64,000 bases of DNA from Pseudomonadota bacterium (lineage in GTDB: Bacteria; Pseudomonadota; Gammaproteobacteria; Berkiellales; Berkiellaceae). Within the stretch, counting starts at the first letter, position 1; each line of letters begins with the position of its first letter. Below are positions 36,769-46,293 of this stretch, in pieces. The position numbers and the translations under genes were made by a program. The notes beneath the pieces were generated by a model. The model was not told the DNA's origin. It worked only from the letters and a program-made list of their open reading frames with translations, and searched no databases. The DNA lies in contig JAFECS010000049.1 of assembly GCA_018241965.1 (NCBI GenBank), forward strand, positions 50,018 to 114,017, in the 5' to 3' direction.

Positions 36769-37347
36769 ATGTTAAAATTCATTAAAAGATTAAGAAGAGG
36801 TAAAAAAGACGCTGCTGGTGCACAACCTGTTCAAGCAGATGTACCAGTCCAAGCAGTTGAAGAGATCCCAATAACCCCCGTTGCGCAAGCTGTTTTGCCA
36901 CTAGAAATTAAACAGCAACCAGAAACTAAGGAAGCTGTGCAAGACAAATCGCCAGTTATTGATCCTGCTCCAGCTCCTGCTAAACCAGTGGTTGAACGTC
37001 GCAGAAGAAAAACGGCTGTGCAACTCAAGGATTCTGCAAGCGACAAGGTGCTCACCGAGTTAAACAAAAAAGCAAAAAAACTTAAAAAAGAAGCTGCCAA
37101 AACAAAAGCAGTCATGCCAGAGGAATTGAGCTTTAAGGAAGAAATTGAGCATAAATCTAAAGCCATTCGCAATAGAACACATAATCATAATAAATATTAC
37201 AAAGGAGTGGGCAAAGATGAGCAACATCTTAATGGCCGCCCCTTAGTAAGCGTTTATGAAGATGAAAATGGAGAAAAATTACCTGCCGCGCAAAGAATAG
37301 AGAAATTGCGCCAAGTACAAGCTGGAAAACTTAAACCTTGGCAATGA
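36769..37347 (+). CDS. Hypothetical Lys/Ala/Pro-rich protein
   Basis: 192 residues from ATG 36769 (GAGGAG upstream). The start is basic (MLKFIKRLRRGKKDAAG). Residues ~20-90 are Pro/Val/Gln-rich and look disordered, a Lys-rich helix follows (LNKKAKKLKKEAAKTKA), and the C-terminal third (YYKGVGKDEQHLNGRPLVSV) looks folded. Not recognised. It could bind nucleic acid or membrane; nothing decides. It overlaps miaA by 17 bases at the 3' end. Confidence 0.75.
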   Translation: MLKFIKRLRRGKKDAAGAQPVQADVPVQAVEEIPITPVAQAVLPLEIKQQPETKEAVQDKSPVIDPAPAPAKPVVERRRRKTAVQLKDSASDKVLTELNKKAKKLKKEAAKTKAVMPEELSFKEEIEHKSKAIRNRTHNHNKYYKGVGKDEQHLNGRPLVSVYEDENGEKLPAAQRIEKLRQVQAGKLKPWQ

Positions 37348-38269
37348 TTTTTGTGACATTCTCTAGTAATTGAGGATCAAGAAAATCATAGCTTAAAAGA
37401 TTAGACCATCGTCGCAACCACGTAAGCTGACGTTTTGCTAGCTGACGGGTTGCGCTGATGGCTTTTTCACGCATCATTTCAAAACTCAGCTCATTGTTTA
37501 GAAATTGCCACACTTGCCTGTACCCCACTGCACGCATACTGGGCATACTCAAATCTAAATCACCCCGCGCCATGAGGCTCTTTACTTCATCTACTAAACC
37601 CGCTGTTAGCATGGCATCAAAACGCTCTTGAATTCTTTGATGCAAAATGGATCTTGGTGTGCACTGGGGCAAAAGACCTATATTGATATATTCAAAGGCA
37701 TTAGACTCTTTAGGTTGATTTAACCAATAGGAGACAGGCATTCCAGTCAATTCAATTATCTCCAAAGCGCGCCCAATGCGTTGGGGATCACTTGGTTTTA
37801 TTTTGGCTGCAATTTCAGGATCATGATTTACTAATACTTGATGTAAGTATGCCCATCCCTTTTCTTTGGCAACTTCTTCCATTTTCGCTCTAACACTTGG
37901 ATCTCTTTGAGGCAGTTTAGAAATACCTTCTTGTAATATTTTAAAATATAACATGCTGCCCCCTACCAAGAGAGGAATTTTTTTTCTAGCCTGTATTTCT
38001 TGGATACATTTAAGCACATCTTGACGAAATTGCGCTGCGCTATAGGCAATGCCAGGATCTAAAAAATCCATCAAATGATGAGGTATTTGCTCTCGCTGTG
38101 ACACATGAGGTTTGCCCGTACCTATATCCATCTGCAGATATATTTGTGCTGAATCAACATTAATAATTTCAATAGGTAATGCCTTTGCTAAGGAAATGGC
38201 TAAATCAGTTTTACCACAAGCCGTGGGCCCCATCAGACATATAATTTTAGGTTTAGTCTCTTCTAACAT
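37331..38269 (-). CDS. miaA: tRNA dimethylallyltransferase MiaA
   Basis: 312 residues. Adds a dimethylallyl group to N6 of A37 in tRNAs that read codons beginning with U. The P-loop is GPTACGKTDLAISLA; VDSAQIYLQMDIGTGKP and the C-terminal AVGYRQVW plus TRQLAKRQLTWLRRW are conserved. Usual gene order mutL-miaA-hfq is kept at the mutL side, with a small membrane-protein gene inserted between mutL and miaA, but not at the hfq side. Confidence 0.97.
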   Translation of the reverse strand: MLEETKPKIICLMGPTACGKTDLAISLAKALPIEIINVDSAQIYLQMDIGTGKPHVSQREQIPHHLMDFLDPGIAYSAAQFRQDVLKCIQEIQARKKIPLLVGGSMLYFKILQEGISKLPQRDPSVRAKMEEVAKEKGWAYLHQVLVNHDPEIAAKIKPSDPQRIGRALEIIELTGMPVSYWLNQPKESNAFEYINIGLLPQCTPRSILHQRIQERFDAMLTAGLVDEVKSLMARGDLDLSMPSMRAVGYRQVWQFLNNELSFEMMREKAISATRQLAKRQLTWLRRWSNLLSYDFLDPQLLENVTKIIAKV

Positions 38270-38278
38270 AATTTAGGG

Positions 38279-38551
38279 TCAAGATTGGGATGGATTAAAA
38301 TGCCTGTATAAACCATATAGGCTTATCAAAAACCAAGCAAACTCCATAATTACAGCTGGGGTATTCCAATTAAAATATAAAGAATAAAGGATAAGCACAG
38401 CGCCAAAAACATTTAACAACGAGTAAGAACGACCTGTAGAAGTAATTTTATCGATTTGTAATAAAAAATAAGCCGTTAAGGTGAGCATCACCCCAACTGT
38501 GCCGACAATATCGGCAATAATTAACTGAAACTCCATGACTTGAACGTCCAT
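38279..38551 (-). CDS. CBU_0592-family small membrane protein
   Basis: 90 residues with three hydrophobic segments (IIADIVGTVGVMLTLTAYFLL, NVFGAVLILYSLYFNW, VIMEFAWFLISLYGLYRHF; each quoted in part). These fit a small inner-membrane protein family named after a Coxiella gene, from memory. Nine bases separate it from miaA, so the two are cotranscribed. A terminator-like hairpin lies just upstream, after mutL. Confidence 0.7.
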   Translation of the reverse strand: MDVQVMEFQLIIADIVGTVGVMLTLTAYFLLQIDKITSTGRSYSLLNVFGAVLILYSLYFNWNTPAVIMEFAWFLISLYGLYRHFNPSQS

Positions 38552-38604
38552 AACTTGCCCTTGTTTGTATTTTAGATAACTTAAAAAAATTACCTGGTTT
38601 TTGA

Positions 38605-38636
38605 CAAAAAATGCTAAAAGGTGACTATAGCATTTT
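38605..38636 (-). terminator. Probable terminator after mutL (works on both strands)
   Basis: Stem AAATGCTA (38608-38615) / TAGCATTT (38628-38635) with a 12-base loop, flanked by T-rich tracts on both strands. Read from mutL it ends TTTTTTGTC. It lies 30 bases past the mutL stop, before the miaA unit. The stem is A/T-rich, so strength is moderate. Confidence 0.55.
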
Positions 38637-38664
38637 TAAGGTGGATATCCCACTAGTTAATCAA

Positions 38665-40278
38665 CTAGGAGGGGCTGCACGTAGTTTGTTCAAAAAATTG
38701 CGCAATCTCATCATGGCTAAAACGCGCCATAGAGCCTTGGGGATTTGTTTTTGCGAAAGCGCGTAGTAAATCTTCATCAAAAAAAGAAAGAGAAAGTCTA
38801 CTTAAGCTAGGCAGCAGGTTTTCTTTGCATGCAGCCTCAATCAAGCAGATGAGCTCTTGCGCACAAAGGTGCTCTGCTAATACAGCCGGTTGCTTAATAA
38901 GACACGCTTGCTCATTTTCAACAATTAATTCAAAACCAACTTCCTGTAACCGTTGTTTGATTAATGCTGATTTGCTATCTGGGATTTTTACCTTGGCCCG
39001 CATGGGAAATAACAATGTTTTAACGGGAATACTACCTTTCAAATGCGTAAAATAGAATGCCGATAAAGATTGTTTTGCTTTACTTAAATCAATAATTAAC
39101 ACACCTTTTGCTTCTTCTAAAAAGGCATAACGATTAGCGATTGTTACCTTAGGAGTATTATTGTGGTTATTGTGGGTTTCTTGAGTATTATAGAATGGGT
39201 AGCTTGACTGTTTGACATAGGATTGCTGTGGAATTGATTTTGGCTCTACTATTTCTAAGATTTCATCACTTTGTTTAATCTGAAATAGCGTATCACGTAC
39301 ACATTTTGTTAAAAAATCATGAACCATCCTTGCCTGGCTAAAACGTACTTCTTGTTTTGTGGGGTGTACATTAACATCCACCTCACTTGAGTCAAGCGTT
39401 AAATACAACACATACCCTGGATAAGTACCAAGTTCATTTTGTGGGTGTTCGCTATAAACTGTTTTTATCACATGATTGATTAATCTATCTTTGATGATGC
39501 GATTGTTCACAAAAAAATATTGGCAATCGGCAAAACGTCTTGAAAGGCTTGGAAAGCCTAACCATCCCTGTAAAGCTAAATTTCCTGCTTGCATAGAAAA
39601 GAAAGCGGCATTTTCAACAAATTGATTACCGCAAACTTTAGCAAGACGCCCAACGCTTACCTCTTGTATATCTTTAGGATAATGGCGAATGAGTTTATGC
39701 TGATGTTTTAAATTTATCGCTATCTTAGGAAAAGCTAATGCAATACGTTTAACGACTTCTTCAATCGCTTGAAATTCAGTTTTTTCACTGCGTAAAAATT
39801 TTCTACGCACTGGTGTGTTATAAAATAAGTCGGCAACTTCCACGGTTGTACCTTCTGGATGGGCACAGGGATTAACGTGCGCCACATTATCCGTAAACTG
39901 AATCTGCCAAGCCGTCTGTTCATCTTTTGTTTTGGATGCTAAACGACATCGTGATACTGAAGCGATGCTTGCTAACGCTTCTCCTCTAAAACCCATGGTA
40001 CTAATCGCTTCTAAATCAGCTTGTGTTTGAATTTTACTGGTGGCGTGAGGAGAAAACGCAAGTGCCAAATCTTCTTTGACAATACCGATGCCATTATCGC
40101 GAATGCGTATGAGATGTAAGCCTCCCCCCTCAATGTCGATATCTACCTTGGTAGCGCCAGCATCAATCGCATTTTCCAATAGTTCTTTTACAACAGAAGC
40201 TGGTCGTTCAACCACTTCCCCTGCTGCAATTTGATTGGCTACTTGTAAACTTAATTGAATGATACGTGGGTGTTTCAC
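38665..40278 (-). CDS. mutL: DNA mismatch repair protein MutL
   Basis: 537 residues, shorter than the ~615 of E. coli because the linker is reduced. The N-terminal GHKL ATPase is intact (ANQIAAGEVVERPASVVKEL, DNGIGI, ATSKIQ, TMGFRGEALASIASVS). The C-terminal dimerisation domain is recognisable. No endonuclease motif of the DQHA type is seen, as in other Gammaproteobacteria that use MutH. The start is GTG at 40278, sharing one base with the amiB stop (TAGTG). Confidence 0.97.
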   Translation of the reverse strand: MKHPRIIQLSLQVANQIAAGEVVERPASVVKELLENAIDAGATKVDIDIEGGGLHLIRIRDNGIGIVKEDLALAFSPHATSKIQTQADLEAISTMGFRGEALASIASVSRCRLASKTKDEQTAWQIQFTDNVAHVNPCAHPEGTTVEVADLFYNTPVRRKFLRSEKTEFQAIEEVVKRIALAFPKIAINLKHQHKLIRHYPKDIQEVSVGRLAKVCGNQFVENAAFFSMQAGNLALQGWLGFPSLSRRFADCQYFFVNNRIIKDRLINHVIKTVYSEHPQNELGTYPGYVLYLTLDSSEVDVNVHPTKQEVRFSQARMVHDFLTKCVRDTLFQIKQSDEILEIVEPKSIPQQSYVKQSSYPFYNTQETHNNHNNTPKVTIANRYAFLEEAKGVLIIDLSKAKQSLSAFYFTHLKGSIPVKTLLFPMRAKVKIPDSKSALIKQRLQEVGFELIVENEQACLIKQPAVLAEHLCAQELICLIEAACKENLLPSLSRLSLSFFDEDLLRAFAKTNPQGSMARFSHDEIAQFFEQTTCSPS

Positions 40279-41495
40279 TACTTTTTCGCTATGGTTAGTT
40301 CTTCTGGCTGTTTAACTGGTTTAGGACGCTTAGCCACATAATTTTGAACGCCGCTTAATAAGGCTTGCGCCAACGCATCTTGATGCATTTTTGTTTTTAA
40401 TTTCTTTTCACCGTTTTGATTGGAAATAAATCCAAGCTCAACTAAAACCGAAGGTATATCTGGGGATTTTAGCACCATAAATCCTGCTCGTTGCACTGTT
40501 TTATGATGTAGATCGGTCACTTTGCTTAAGTTAGATATTAAGTGATTAGCCAGTTCATGGCTCGCACTTTCACTGGCAGTTTGTGATAAATCGAGCAATA
40601 CCGAAGCTAACAGATCGCCTTTATCTTCTAGTTTTACGCCACCTATCAAATCAGAGCGATTCTCTCTTTCGGCTAACCATCTGGCTGCTTCGTTACTGGC
40701 GCCTTTTTCAGATAATACAAACACGGAAGCCCCTGAAGCCCTGGGATCCTTAAAGCTGTCAGCGTGCAGTGAAATAAAAAGATCCGCGCCTTGCTCTCTG
40801 GCTAATCCCATGCGATTACGCAGCCCTACGTAATAGTCACCTTTTCGTACTAAAAATGCTTTCATACCACTTTGGGCATTGATCAGAGATTCCAGCTTTT
40901 TGGAAACTGCTAACACCACATCTTTTTCGCGTATTTTTAAGTTATTGCCAATGGCGCCAGTGTCTTCACCACCATGACCTGGATCAATAGCAACGATAAA
41001 TTCTCGGGTGGTAAGCTGGTTATGATCAGTGATTTTCGCTGTAGCGGGTACCGATTGTGCGGCTGATATGATCTTAGAAGGGCCTTTCAAAGTTAAATCA
41101 ACCACTAAACGATGCCCATAAGCTTGATTGGGAGCTAGCATAAAGCTTGCCGGTTTAACTTTTTCTTGCATGTCTAAAACTAAGCGAACCCCTTTTTCTC
41201 TGGGGCCATGCCGTAATTTTAGAATGCCAGAATCTTTTAACGAGCTTTCATCTAAGATGGCACTATAGCGCGCGTCTTCAATATCGATAACAACCCGATA
41301 AGGGTTATCTAGGGTAAATAATTTATATTTTACCGGGTCAGATAAATCAAAAACTAAACGTGTACTATCAGGTGAAGCCCATACCCGTAAGCCTTGGACA
41401 TTTCTTTGCGCAAGCACGATGGTACTTGCGCACAATAAAATACTAAACAAAAGCTTGCTTAATAGCTTATGCTGCCTTAAACCTTTGCAACACAT
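40278..41495 (-). CDS. amiB: N-acetylmuramoyl-L-alanine amidase (AmiB/AmiC type)
   Basis: 405 residues. A signal peptide (SKLLFSILLCASTIVLAQ) leads to an AMIN domain (VWASPDSTRLVFDLSDPVKY) that localises amidases at the division septum. The Amidase_3 domain follows, with zinc-site motifs DPGHGGEDTGAIG, SLHADSF and VLVELGFISN. It cleaves peptidoglycan stem peptides to separate daughter cells. The position tsaE-amiB-mutL is the E. coli order. It overlaps tsaE by 29 bases; the exact start is uncertain since ATG 41495 lacks a spaced ribosome-binding site. Confidence 0.93.
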   Translation of the reverse strand: MCCKGLRQHKLLSKLLFSILLCASTIVLAQRNVQGLRVWASPDSTRLVFDLSDPVKYKLFTLDNPYRVVIDIEDARYSAILDESSLKDSGILKLRHGPREKGVRLVLDMQEKVKPASFMLAPNQAYGHRLVVDLTLKGPSKIISAAQSVPATAKITDHNQLTTREFIVAIDPGHGGEDTGAIGNNLKIREKDVVLAVSKKLESLINAQSGMKAFLVRKGDYYVGLRNRMGLAREQGADLFISLHADSFKDPRASGASVFVLSEKGASNEAARWLAERENRSDLIGGVKLEDKGDLLASVLLDLSQTASESASHELANHLISNLSKVTDLHHKTVQRAGFMVLKSPDIPSVLVELGFISNQNGEKKLKTKMHQDALAQALLSGVQNYVAKRPKPVKQPEELTIAKK

Positions 41496-41925
41496 CCTTG
41501 CCTCTTTGTGTATTGGCTTCTATTTTCACTTGCCGAGCGTCATCTTGTATCGCGATGTGCACCTTTATATCGCAGGACGGCAAGAGGTCTTGTGCTTTTT
41601 CAGGCCATTCAACTAAACAAAATGCATTGTCGTGAAAATAATCTCTTATACCCATATATTCTAGTTCAAAAGCGGAGTTTAGGCGGTAAAAATCAAAGTG
41701 ATATAACGTAAACACCCCCAATTCATATGGCTCTACGAGCGTATAGGTGGGACTCTTCACTTTGCCTTGATAACCCATCTTGCGCAAAAAACCACGCACA
41801 AAAGTAGTCTTGCCTGCCCCTAAATCACCTGACAAATAAACGACGGTGCCCTTATCGGCGCAGGCATCATACATAAGCGCACCCAGCTTTTCCATTGCTT
41901 GTTCAGATGAGATGAGTTCTGCCAT
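41467..41925 (-). CDS. tsaE: tRNA threonylcarbamoyladenosine biosynthesis ATPase TsaE
   Basis: 152 residues. Walker A GDLGAGKTTFVRGFL, switch-like SPTYTLVEPYE, and YHFDFYRL are family hallmarks. TsaE works with TsaB and TsaD to place threonylcarbamoyl on A37 of tRNAs reading ANN codons. Operon nnr-tsaE-amiB-mutL, as in E. coli. Confidence 0.97.
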   Translation of the reverse strand: MAELISSEQAMEKLGALMYDACADKGTVVYLSGDLGAGKTTFVRGFLRKMGYQGKVKSPTYTLVEPYELGVFTLYHFDFYRLNSAFELEYMGIRDYFHDNAFCLVEWPEKAQDLLPSCDIKVHIAIQDDARQVKIEANTQRGKDVLQRFKAA

Positions 41926-41939
41926 TTAAGTGCCTGTTA

Positions 41940-43424
41940 TCACTGTTGCGGGTTTAAGAGATTGCGAATGTGTAAAAACAGATCACTAGCCAGCATGCCA
42001 CGTTCACCCATCGTGGATTCAAGCGCAGCTGCTGCAGTATGCACACTCACCGCCAAGGTGGCAGCACTTGATAAAGACAATTTTTGTGCTACTAAGCTAC
42101 CCATTAATCCTGCCAATATGTCTCCGGTTCCGCCGGTGGCTAAGGCAGGAAATCCGCCCCCATTGATGGCAAGATCACCATTTTCCGCTACCACAATCGT
42201 GCCGGCCCCCTTTAAAACAATAACACCACCATATTTTTGTTTTAATGCTTTTGCCGCACTGACTCTGTCTTGTTGGATCTCTTTTGTACTGACATTCAGA
42301 AGCCGGGCAGCCTCACCAGGATGAGGCGTTAAAATCCAGTTTTCTCTCTTTTGAGGGTATTTCGCTAACCAGTTTAGGCCGTCAGCATCAACTATCATTG
42401 GTTTATTGCTGTTTACTGAAAACTGAAAAAATTTTTTACCCCAACTATTTTGACTCAAACCAGGCCCAAGGATGACCACCGTGGCTGCCATCAGTAGCGT
42501 TTGCATTTCTTTAGGATGATTTAACCCATAACACATTAGCTCTGCAGGTGCTCGCGCTAAAAGCATCAAGCTGTCTTTGGCTACAACCGCAGACACTAAC
42601 CCAGCTCCGGCACGTAACGCACTTTCGCCTGCAAGACAAACCGCACCACTATAGCCGGTTTGCCCACCCCCAATAATGCAAAGATGGCCATTGTCACCTT
42701 TATGTTGAGATAATCGCCGCGGTTTGAGTGCATGACACACATCACTATATTCAATTCGCCAGGCGCAAGGTTTGATTTGCGTAAATATACTGGCGCTTAC
42801 CCCTAAGTTATCAAATACCAGTTCACCCACAACATCCAGGGCATTTCCCATGATGAGCCCTATTTTCATCGCAACAAACGTGAGCGTCACATCCGCTTTT
42901 ACGGCATCTTCATAAGCACCCGTATCGGCATTTAAACCTGAAGGTAAATCGATAGAAAGAACTGGGCATTTGCTGTTATTGATAGTTTTTATAGCGTCTT
43001 GAAAGTGAGCCTGTATGGGAAAGTGGCTGCCAGTACCTAAAAGTGCATCCACCACCACGTCCGCTTGGATTGCTTGCCCACGAAATTGAATAATTTCATC
43101 ATCGGTTGCCAGCCAATCACTGCGTGCTTGCTTTGCTTCTGGTGAAGCATTCTCAGAAAATTCCCCCACCGAATACACATTCACACTCAAGCCTTGTGCT
43201 TTGGCTAAACGTGCTAAGACAAGCCCATCGCCCCCGTTGTTACCGGGCCCACATAACACAGCAAGCGTTTTAGCGTTTGGCCAACGTTCTTGAAGCACAA
43301 TCAAAGCAGACTGTGCAGCTCTGGTCATCAATTGATAACCAGTAATAGAAATATGGGTTAATGCAAGCGAATCTATGGCTTTAACATCTTTGGCAAAATA
43401 CAAGGCAATGGGTAAATCAGTCAT
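41940..43424 (-). CDS. nnr: Bifunctional NAD(P)H-hydrate epimerase / dehydratase
   Basis: 494 residues from ATG 43424, which has AAGGAGG seven bases upstream. It overlaps the orn end by eight bases. The N-terminal epimerase (YjeF_N) has [15 protein letters not shown]; the C-terminal ADP-dependent dehydratase has the [20 protein letters not shown] start and [19 protein letters not shown] with the catalytic Asp. It repairs hydrated NADH and NADPH. Confidence 0.97.
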   Translation of the reverse strand: MTDLPIALYFAKDVKAIDSLALTHISITGYQLMTRAAQSALIVLQERWPNAKTLAVLCGPGNNGGDGLVLARLAKAQGLSVNVYSVGEFSENASPEAKQARSDWLATDDEIIQFRGQAIQADVVVDALLGTGSHFPIQAHFQDAIKTINNSKCPVLSIDLPSGLNADTGAYEDAVKADVTLTFVAMKIGLIMGNALDVVGELVFDNLGVSASIFTQIKPCAWRIEYSDVCHALKPRRLSQHKGDNGHLCIIGGGQTGYSGAVCLAGESALRAGAGLVSAVVAKDSLMLLARAPAELMCYGLNHPKEMQTLLMAATVVILGPGLSQNSWGKKFFQFSVNSNKPMIVDADGLNWLAKYPQKRENWILTPHPGEAARLLNVSTKEIQQDRVSAAKALKQKYGGVIVLKGAGTIVVAENGDLAINGGGFPALATGGTGDILAGLMGSLVAQKLSLSSAATLAVSVHTAAAALESTMGERGMLASDLFLHIRNLLNPQQ

Positions 43425-43992
43425 GTTCACCCTCCTTAGCAACTTCAGGCAACTTGAAAAAATTTTCCCGATAATAACGTAATTCTTCTATTGATTCCTT
43501 GATGTCTTCTAAAGCTAAATGATGGCCTGCTTTAGTAACACCTTGAAAAACTTTCGGTGCCCACATTTTGGCCAATTCTTTGACTGTACTGACATCTAAA
43601 TGTCGATAATGAAAATAGGCTTCTAGTGTTGGCATTAACCTGTGCAAAAATCGTCTATCTTGGCATACCGTGTTACCGCACATCGGCGAGGTCTTAGCAG
43701 CCACATAGGGGGTTAAGAAGGCGAGGGTTTGGCTTTGGGCTTGTTCATAAGTAATGGTACTTTGCTTCACCCTAGCAATTAAACCCGATTGTGCATGTTG
43801 CTTTTGATTCCATTCATCCATTTTGGCCAAAACATCATCGGGTTGGAAAATAGCCAAATTGGGACCTTCTGCGACAATATTGAGGTTACTATCTGTAATT
43901 AAGGTTGCAATTTCAATGATGGCATCATTTTGAGTGTCTAAGCCAGTCATCTCTAGATCTATCCAAATCAAATGGGTTGGCTTATTATTCAT
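43417..43992 (-). CDS. orn: Oligoribonuclease
   Basis: 191 residues. DEDDh exonuclease: [10 protein letters not shown] (Asp12, Glu14), [12 protein letters not shown], and [18 protein letters not shown] with the last catalytic His and Asp. Degrades di- to pentaribonucleotides, finishing RNA decay and breaking down pGpG from c-di-GMP. First gene of orn-nnr-tsaE-amiB-mutL, divergent from rsgA as in many relatives. Confidence 0.98.
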   Translation of the reverse strand: MNNKPTHLIWIDLEMTGLDTQNDAIIEIATLITDSNLNIVAEGPNLAIFQPDDVLAKMDEWNQKQHAQSGLIARVKQSTITYEQAQSQTLAFLTPYVAAKTSPMCGNTVCQDRRFLHRLMPTLEAYFHYRHLDVSTVKELAKMWAPKVFQGVTKAGHHLALEDIKESIEELRYYRENFFKLPEVAKEGEHD

Positions 43993-44026
43993 ATCATATC
44001 CTTAGACTGACTCATTATATTTACCA

Positions 44027-45034
44027 ATGGTTAAACGACGACTTACCCACCGCCAAATGTCTCGGCAAAAAGCCCAGCAAGCTAAGCGGGTTGCAAGAGC
44101 AAAACCGTTTGAGGAAACTGTCAAAAGTACCTTAAACCAAAGTTTAGGTCCTGAACAACCAGGTGTCTTGGTTGCGCATTACGGTACCACCCTGATAGTG
44201 GAAAACCAAGTAGGGCAGTGCTTTAGCTGTAGTGTGCGCCAAAATTTGGGCACTTTGGTTACCGGTGATGAAGTCATATGGCAACAAATAGATGATAAAA
44301 CAGGCATCGTGGTAGCCTGCTTCGAACGCCGTTCAACGATTTCTCGTCCAGATAAACGCACCTCCAAGCCTATCGTGGCCAACGTAGATGTTATCGTGAT
44401 TGTCTGCGCGCCAGTACCTGCCCCAGGAAAAACCACTTTAGACAGGTATTTAATCCTTGCGCAGAGCTTACAGCTTCCTGCTTTAATCATTATTAACAAA
44501 AGCGATTTGGCTTCAACGAAAACACACAAAGATTTACTTGAACAGGCAGCTGTATACCGACAACTTGGCTACCCTTGCTTAGAAGTCAGCAGCAAAACAA
44601 ATTCAGGAGTATTAGCATTAGAACAAGCACTTGCAGGCAAAACTGCTGTTTTGATGGGGCAATCGGGTGTGGGGAAATCTAGCCTTTTAAATGCGTTAGC
44701 CCCTCATGCTTTGGCACAAACACAATCCTTATCAGCATTATCGAGCCGAGGTCGCCAAACCACCAGTGCTTCACGGCTTTATCATTTACCGCTGGGTGCA
44801 AATCTGATTGATTCCCCTGGTATTCATGAATTTAGTTTAAGCCACTTTAGTAAAGAAGCGATAAAACAAGGGTTTAGAGAATTTATCCCTTACCTAGGCC
44901 ATTGTAGATTTCGCAATTGTGCACATATTAATGAACCAGGTTGTGCTTTACAGGAAGCCGTTCGCTTAGGCAAAATTGCCCCCTTTCGATTACAAAGTTA
45001 CCACATTATTGTTGGTGACTTAGATAACAAATAG
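44027..45034 (+). CDS. rsgA: Ribosome small subunit GTPase RsgA
   Basis: 335 residues. A basic N-terminal extension precedes an OB fold, then a circularly permuted G domain: G4 INKSD, then G1 MGQSGVGKSSLLN, then G3 DSPG. The C-terminal zinc site shows GHCRFRNCAHINEPGC. It helps 30S maturation. Followed 25 bases later by psd, an order shared with E. coli and relatives. Confidence 0.97.
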   Translation: MVKRRLTHRQMSRQKAQQAKRVARAKPFEETVKSTLNQSLGPEQPGVLVAHYGTTLIVENQVGQCFSCSVRQNLGTLVTGDEVIWQQIDDKTGIVVACFERRSTISRPDKRTSKPIVANVDVIVIVCAPVPAPGKTTLDRYLILAQSLQLPALIIINKSDLASTKTHKDLLEQAAVYRQLGYPCLEVSSKTNSGVLALEQALAGKTAVLMGQSGVGKSSLLNALAPHALAQTQSLSALSSRGRQTTSASRLYHLPLGANLIDSPGIHEFSLSHFSKEAIKQGFREFIPYLGHCRFRNCAHINEPGCALQEAVRLGKIAPFRLQSYHIIVGDLDNK

Positions 45035-45059
45035 TAACCCTTAAGAGAGAGGCTTGCCT

Positions 45060-45917
45060 GTGCAATATCCGCTCAAAGTCTGGCGTCAATTTTGGCTACC
45101 CCAACACGCTTTAACCCGTTTTGGCGGCTGGCTCTCTCATAGTGAAACTCCGTGGCTGAAAAATTATTTAATTAATTATTTTTTGAAACGTTATGACGTC
45201 AATATGGATGAAGCAATTCAAGAAGATCCTTTTGCTTATCCTTCCTATCACGAATTTTTTATACGCCACTTGAAGCCCGAGCTACGGCCTATAGACCCGT
45301 CCCCTGCTGCTATTTGTTCTCCATGCGATGGTGAGATCTCCCAAATCGGTAATATAGAACAAGGAACGCTGCTTCAAGCAAAAGGAAAAACTTTCACTGT
45401 CAGTGCTTTGTTGGGATCTGAAAGCGACGCCCAGATCTTTGAAAAAGGAAAATTTGTAACTATTTACCTAGCTCCCAAAGATTATCATCGCGTACACATG
45501 CCTTTAGCGGGTACATTAAGCCATTTACGGTATATACCTGGAAAGTTGTTTTCTGTTAATCCACTTACTACAAATCATATAGATAATTTGTTTGCAAAAA
45601 ATGAACGCGTAGTCACAATTTTCAAGCACGACCAGGGATCCTTTGCCATAATATTAGTAGGAGCAATGATCGTTGGTAGCATTTTTACACGCTGGGGAGG
45701 CAATATGACCCCTCATCGCGACAAAGAAATGAAAGTGATCCAATACCCTCAACTAAACGAGCACCATGTGAAATTAGACAAAGGTGAAGAAATGGGTTAC
45801 TTTTCATTGGGCTCGACTGTAATCGTGTTACTTGATGAGAAGGCTGGTTGGGAGTATGATCTAAGCCAGAATTCTCGGCTTGTTGTCGGCCAAGGGATTG
45901 GTCATTTGCTGCCATGA
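45060..45917 (+). CDS. psd: Phosphatidylserine decarboxylase
   Basis: 285 residues from GTG 45060 (AGAGAGG seven bases upstream; TTG 45054 is a poorer option). Makes phosphatidylethanolamine in the inner membrane. Motifs: YPSYHEFFIRHLKPELRPID, SPCDGEI, YHRVHMP, and the self-cleavage site LGST near residue 250, where Ser becomes the pyruvoyl cofactor. Full length for the family. Probably cotranscribed with rsgA and the two unknown genes that follow. Confidence 0.96.
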   Translation: MQYPLKVWRQFWLPQHALTRFGGWLSHSETPWLKNYLINYFLKRYDVNMDEAIQEDPFAYPSYHEFFIRHLKPELRPIDPSPAAICSPCDGEISQIGNIEQGTLLQAKGKTFTVSALLGSESDAQIFEKGKFVTIYLAPKDYHRVHMPLAGTLSHLRYIPGKLFSVNPLTTNHIDNLFAKNERVVTIFKHDQGSFAIILVGAMIVGSIFTRWGGNMTPHRDKEMKVIQYPQLNEHHVKLDKGEEMGYFSLGSTVIVLLDEKAGWEYDLSQNSRLVVGQGIGHLLP

Positions 45918-45951
45918 TTTCATACCACTCTTAAATGAGCAAGGGGAAACA

Positions 45952-46290
45952 GTGTCGCCAGAACAAGTGCAATTCTGCTACGCCATCGTGCAAGGAACGC
46001 CGCTAAAGGCTCTTCCTAACGTCGATCTACTCCCTAAAAATGATATATTTAAGAATTCTGACTTTAAATTTTACCCCGGAATTTTTGCGCTTTGGGCTTA
46101 TAGACAAAATAACGGGCAAGAAATAGTTAAAAAATTACAACAACTTTTCCCTCATGAACCATTGCCTGAAGGATTCAAACCAGCATCCATTCATGAGATC
46201 CGAAACCGCATTCGTGAATATATTTTTCCCCGGGTGAAGTCTTCGTTGTTCCCGATGTTACAAAACTTTGCCACTCTGGCGGGAGCGTAA
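45952..46290 (+). CDS. Hypothetical protein, psd operon
   Basis: Not recognised. I favour GTG 45952 (AAGGGG five bases upstream), giving 112 residues; the open frame reaches back to 45880 within psd. Mixed helix/strand composition, no signal peptide or membrane segment. A Pro-rich turn (FPHEPLPEGFKP) precedes a basic C-terminal helix (SIHEIRNRIREYIFPRVK). Four bases separate it from the next gene in the same direction, so they form a pair behind psd. Confidence 0.65.
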   Translation: MSPEQVQFCYAIVQGTPLKALPNVDLLPKNDIFKNSDFKFYPGIFALWAYRQNNGQEIVKKLQQLFPHEPLPEGFKPASIHEIRNRIREYIFPRVKSSLFPMLQNFATLAGA

Positions 46291-46293
46291 ATC

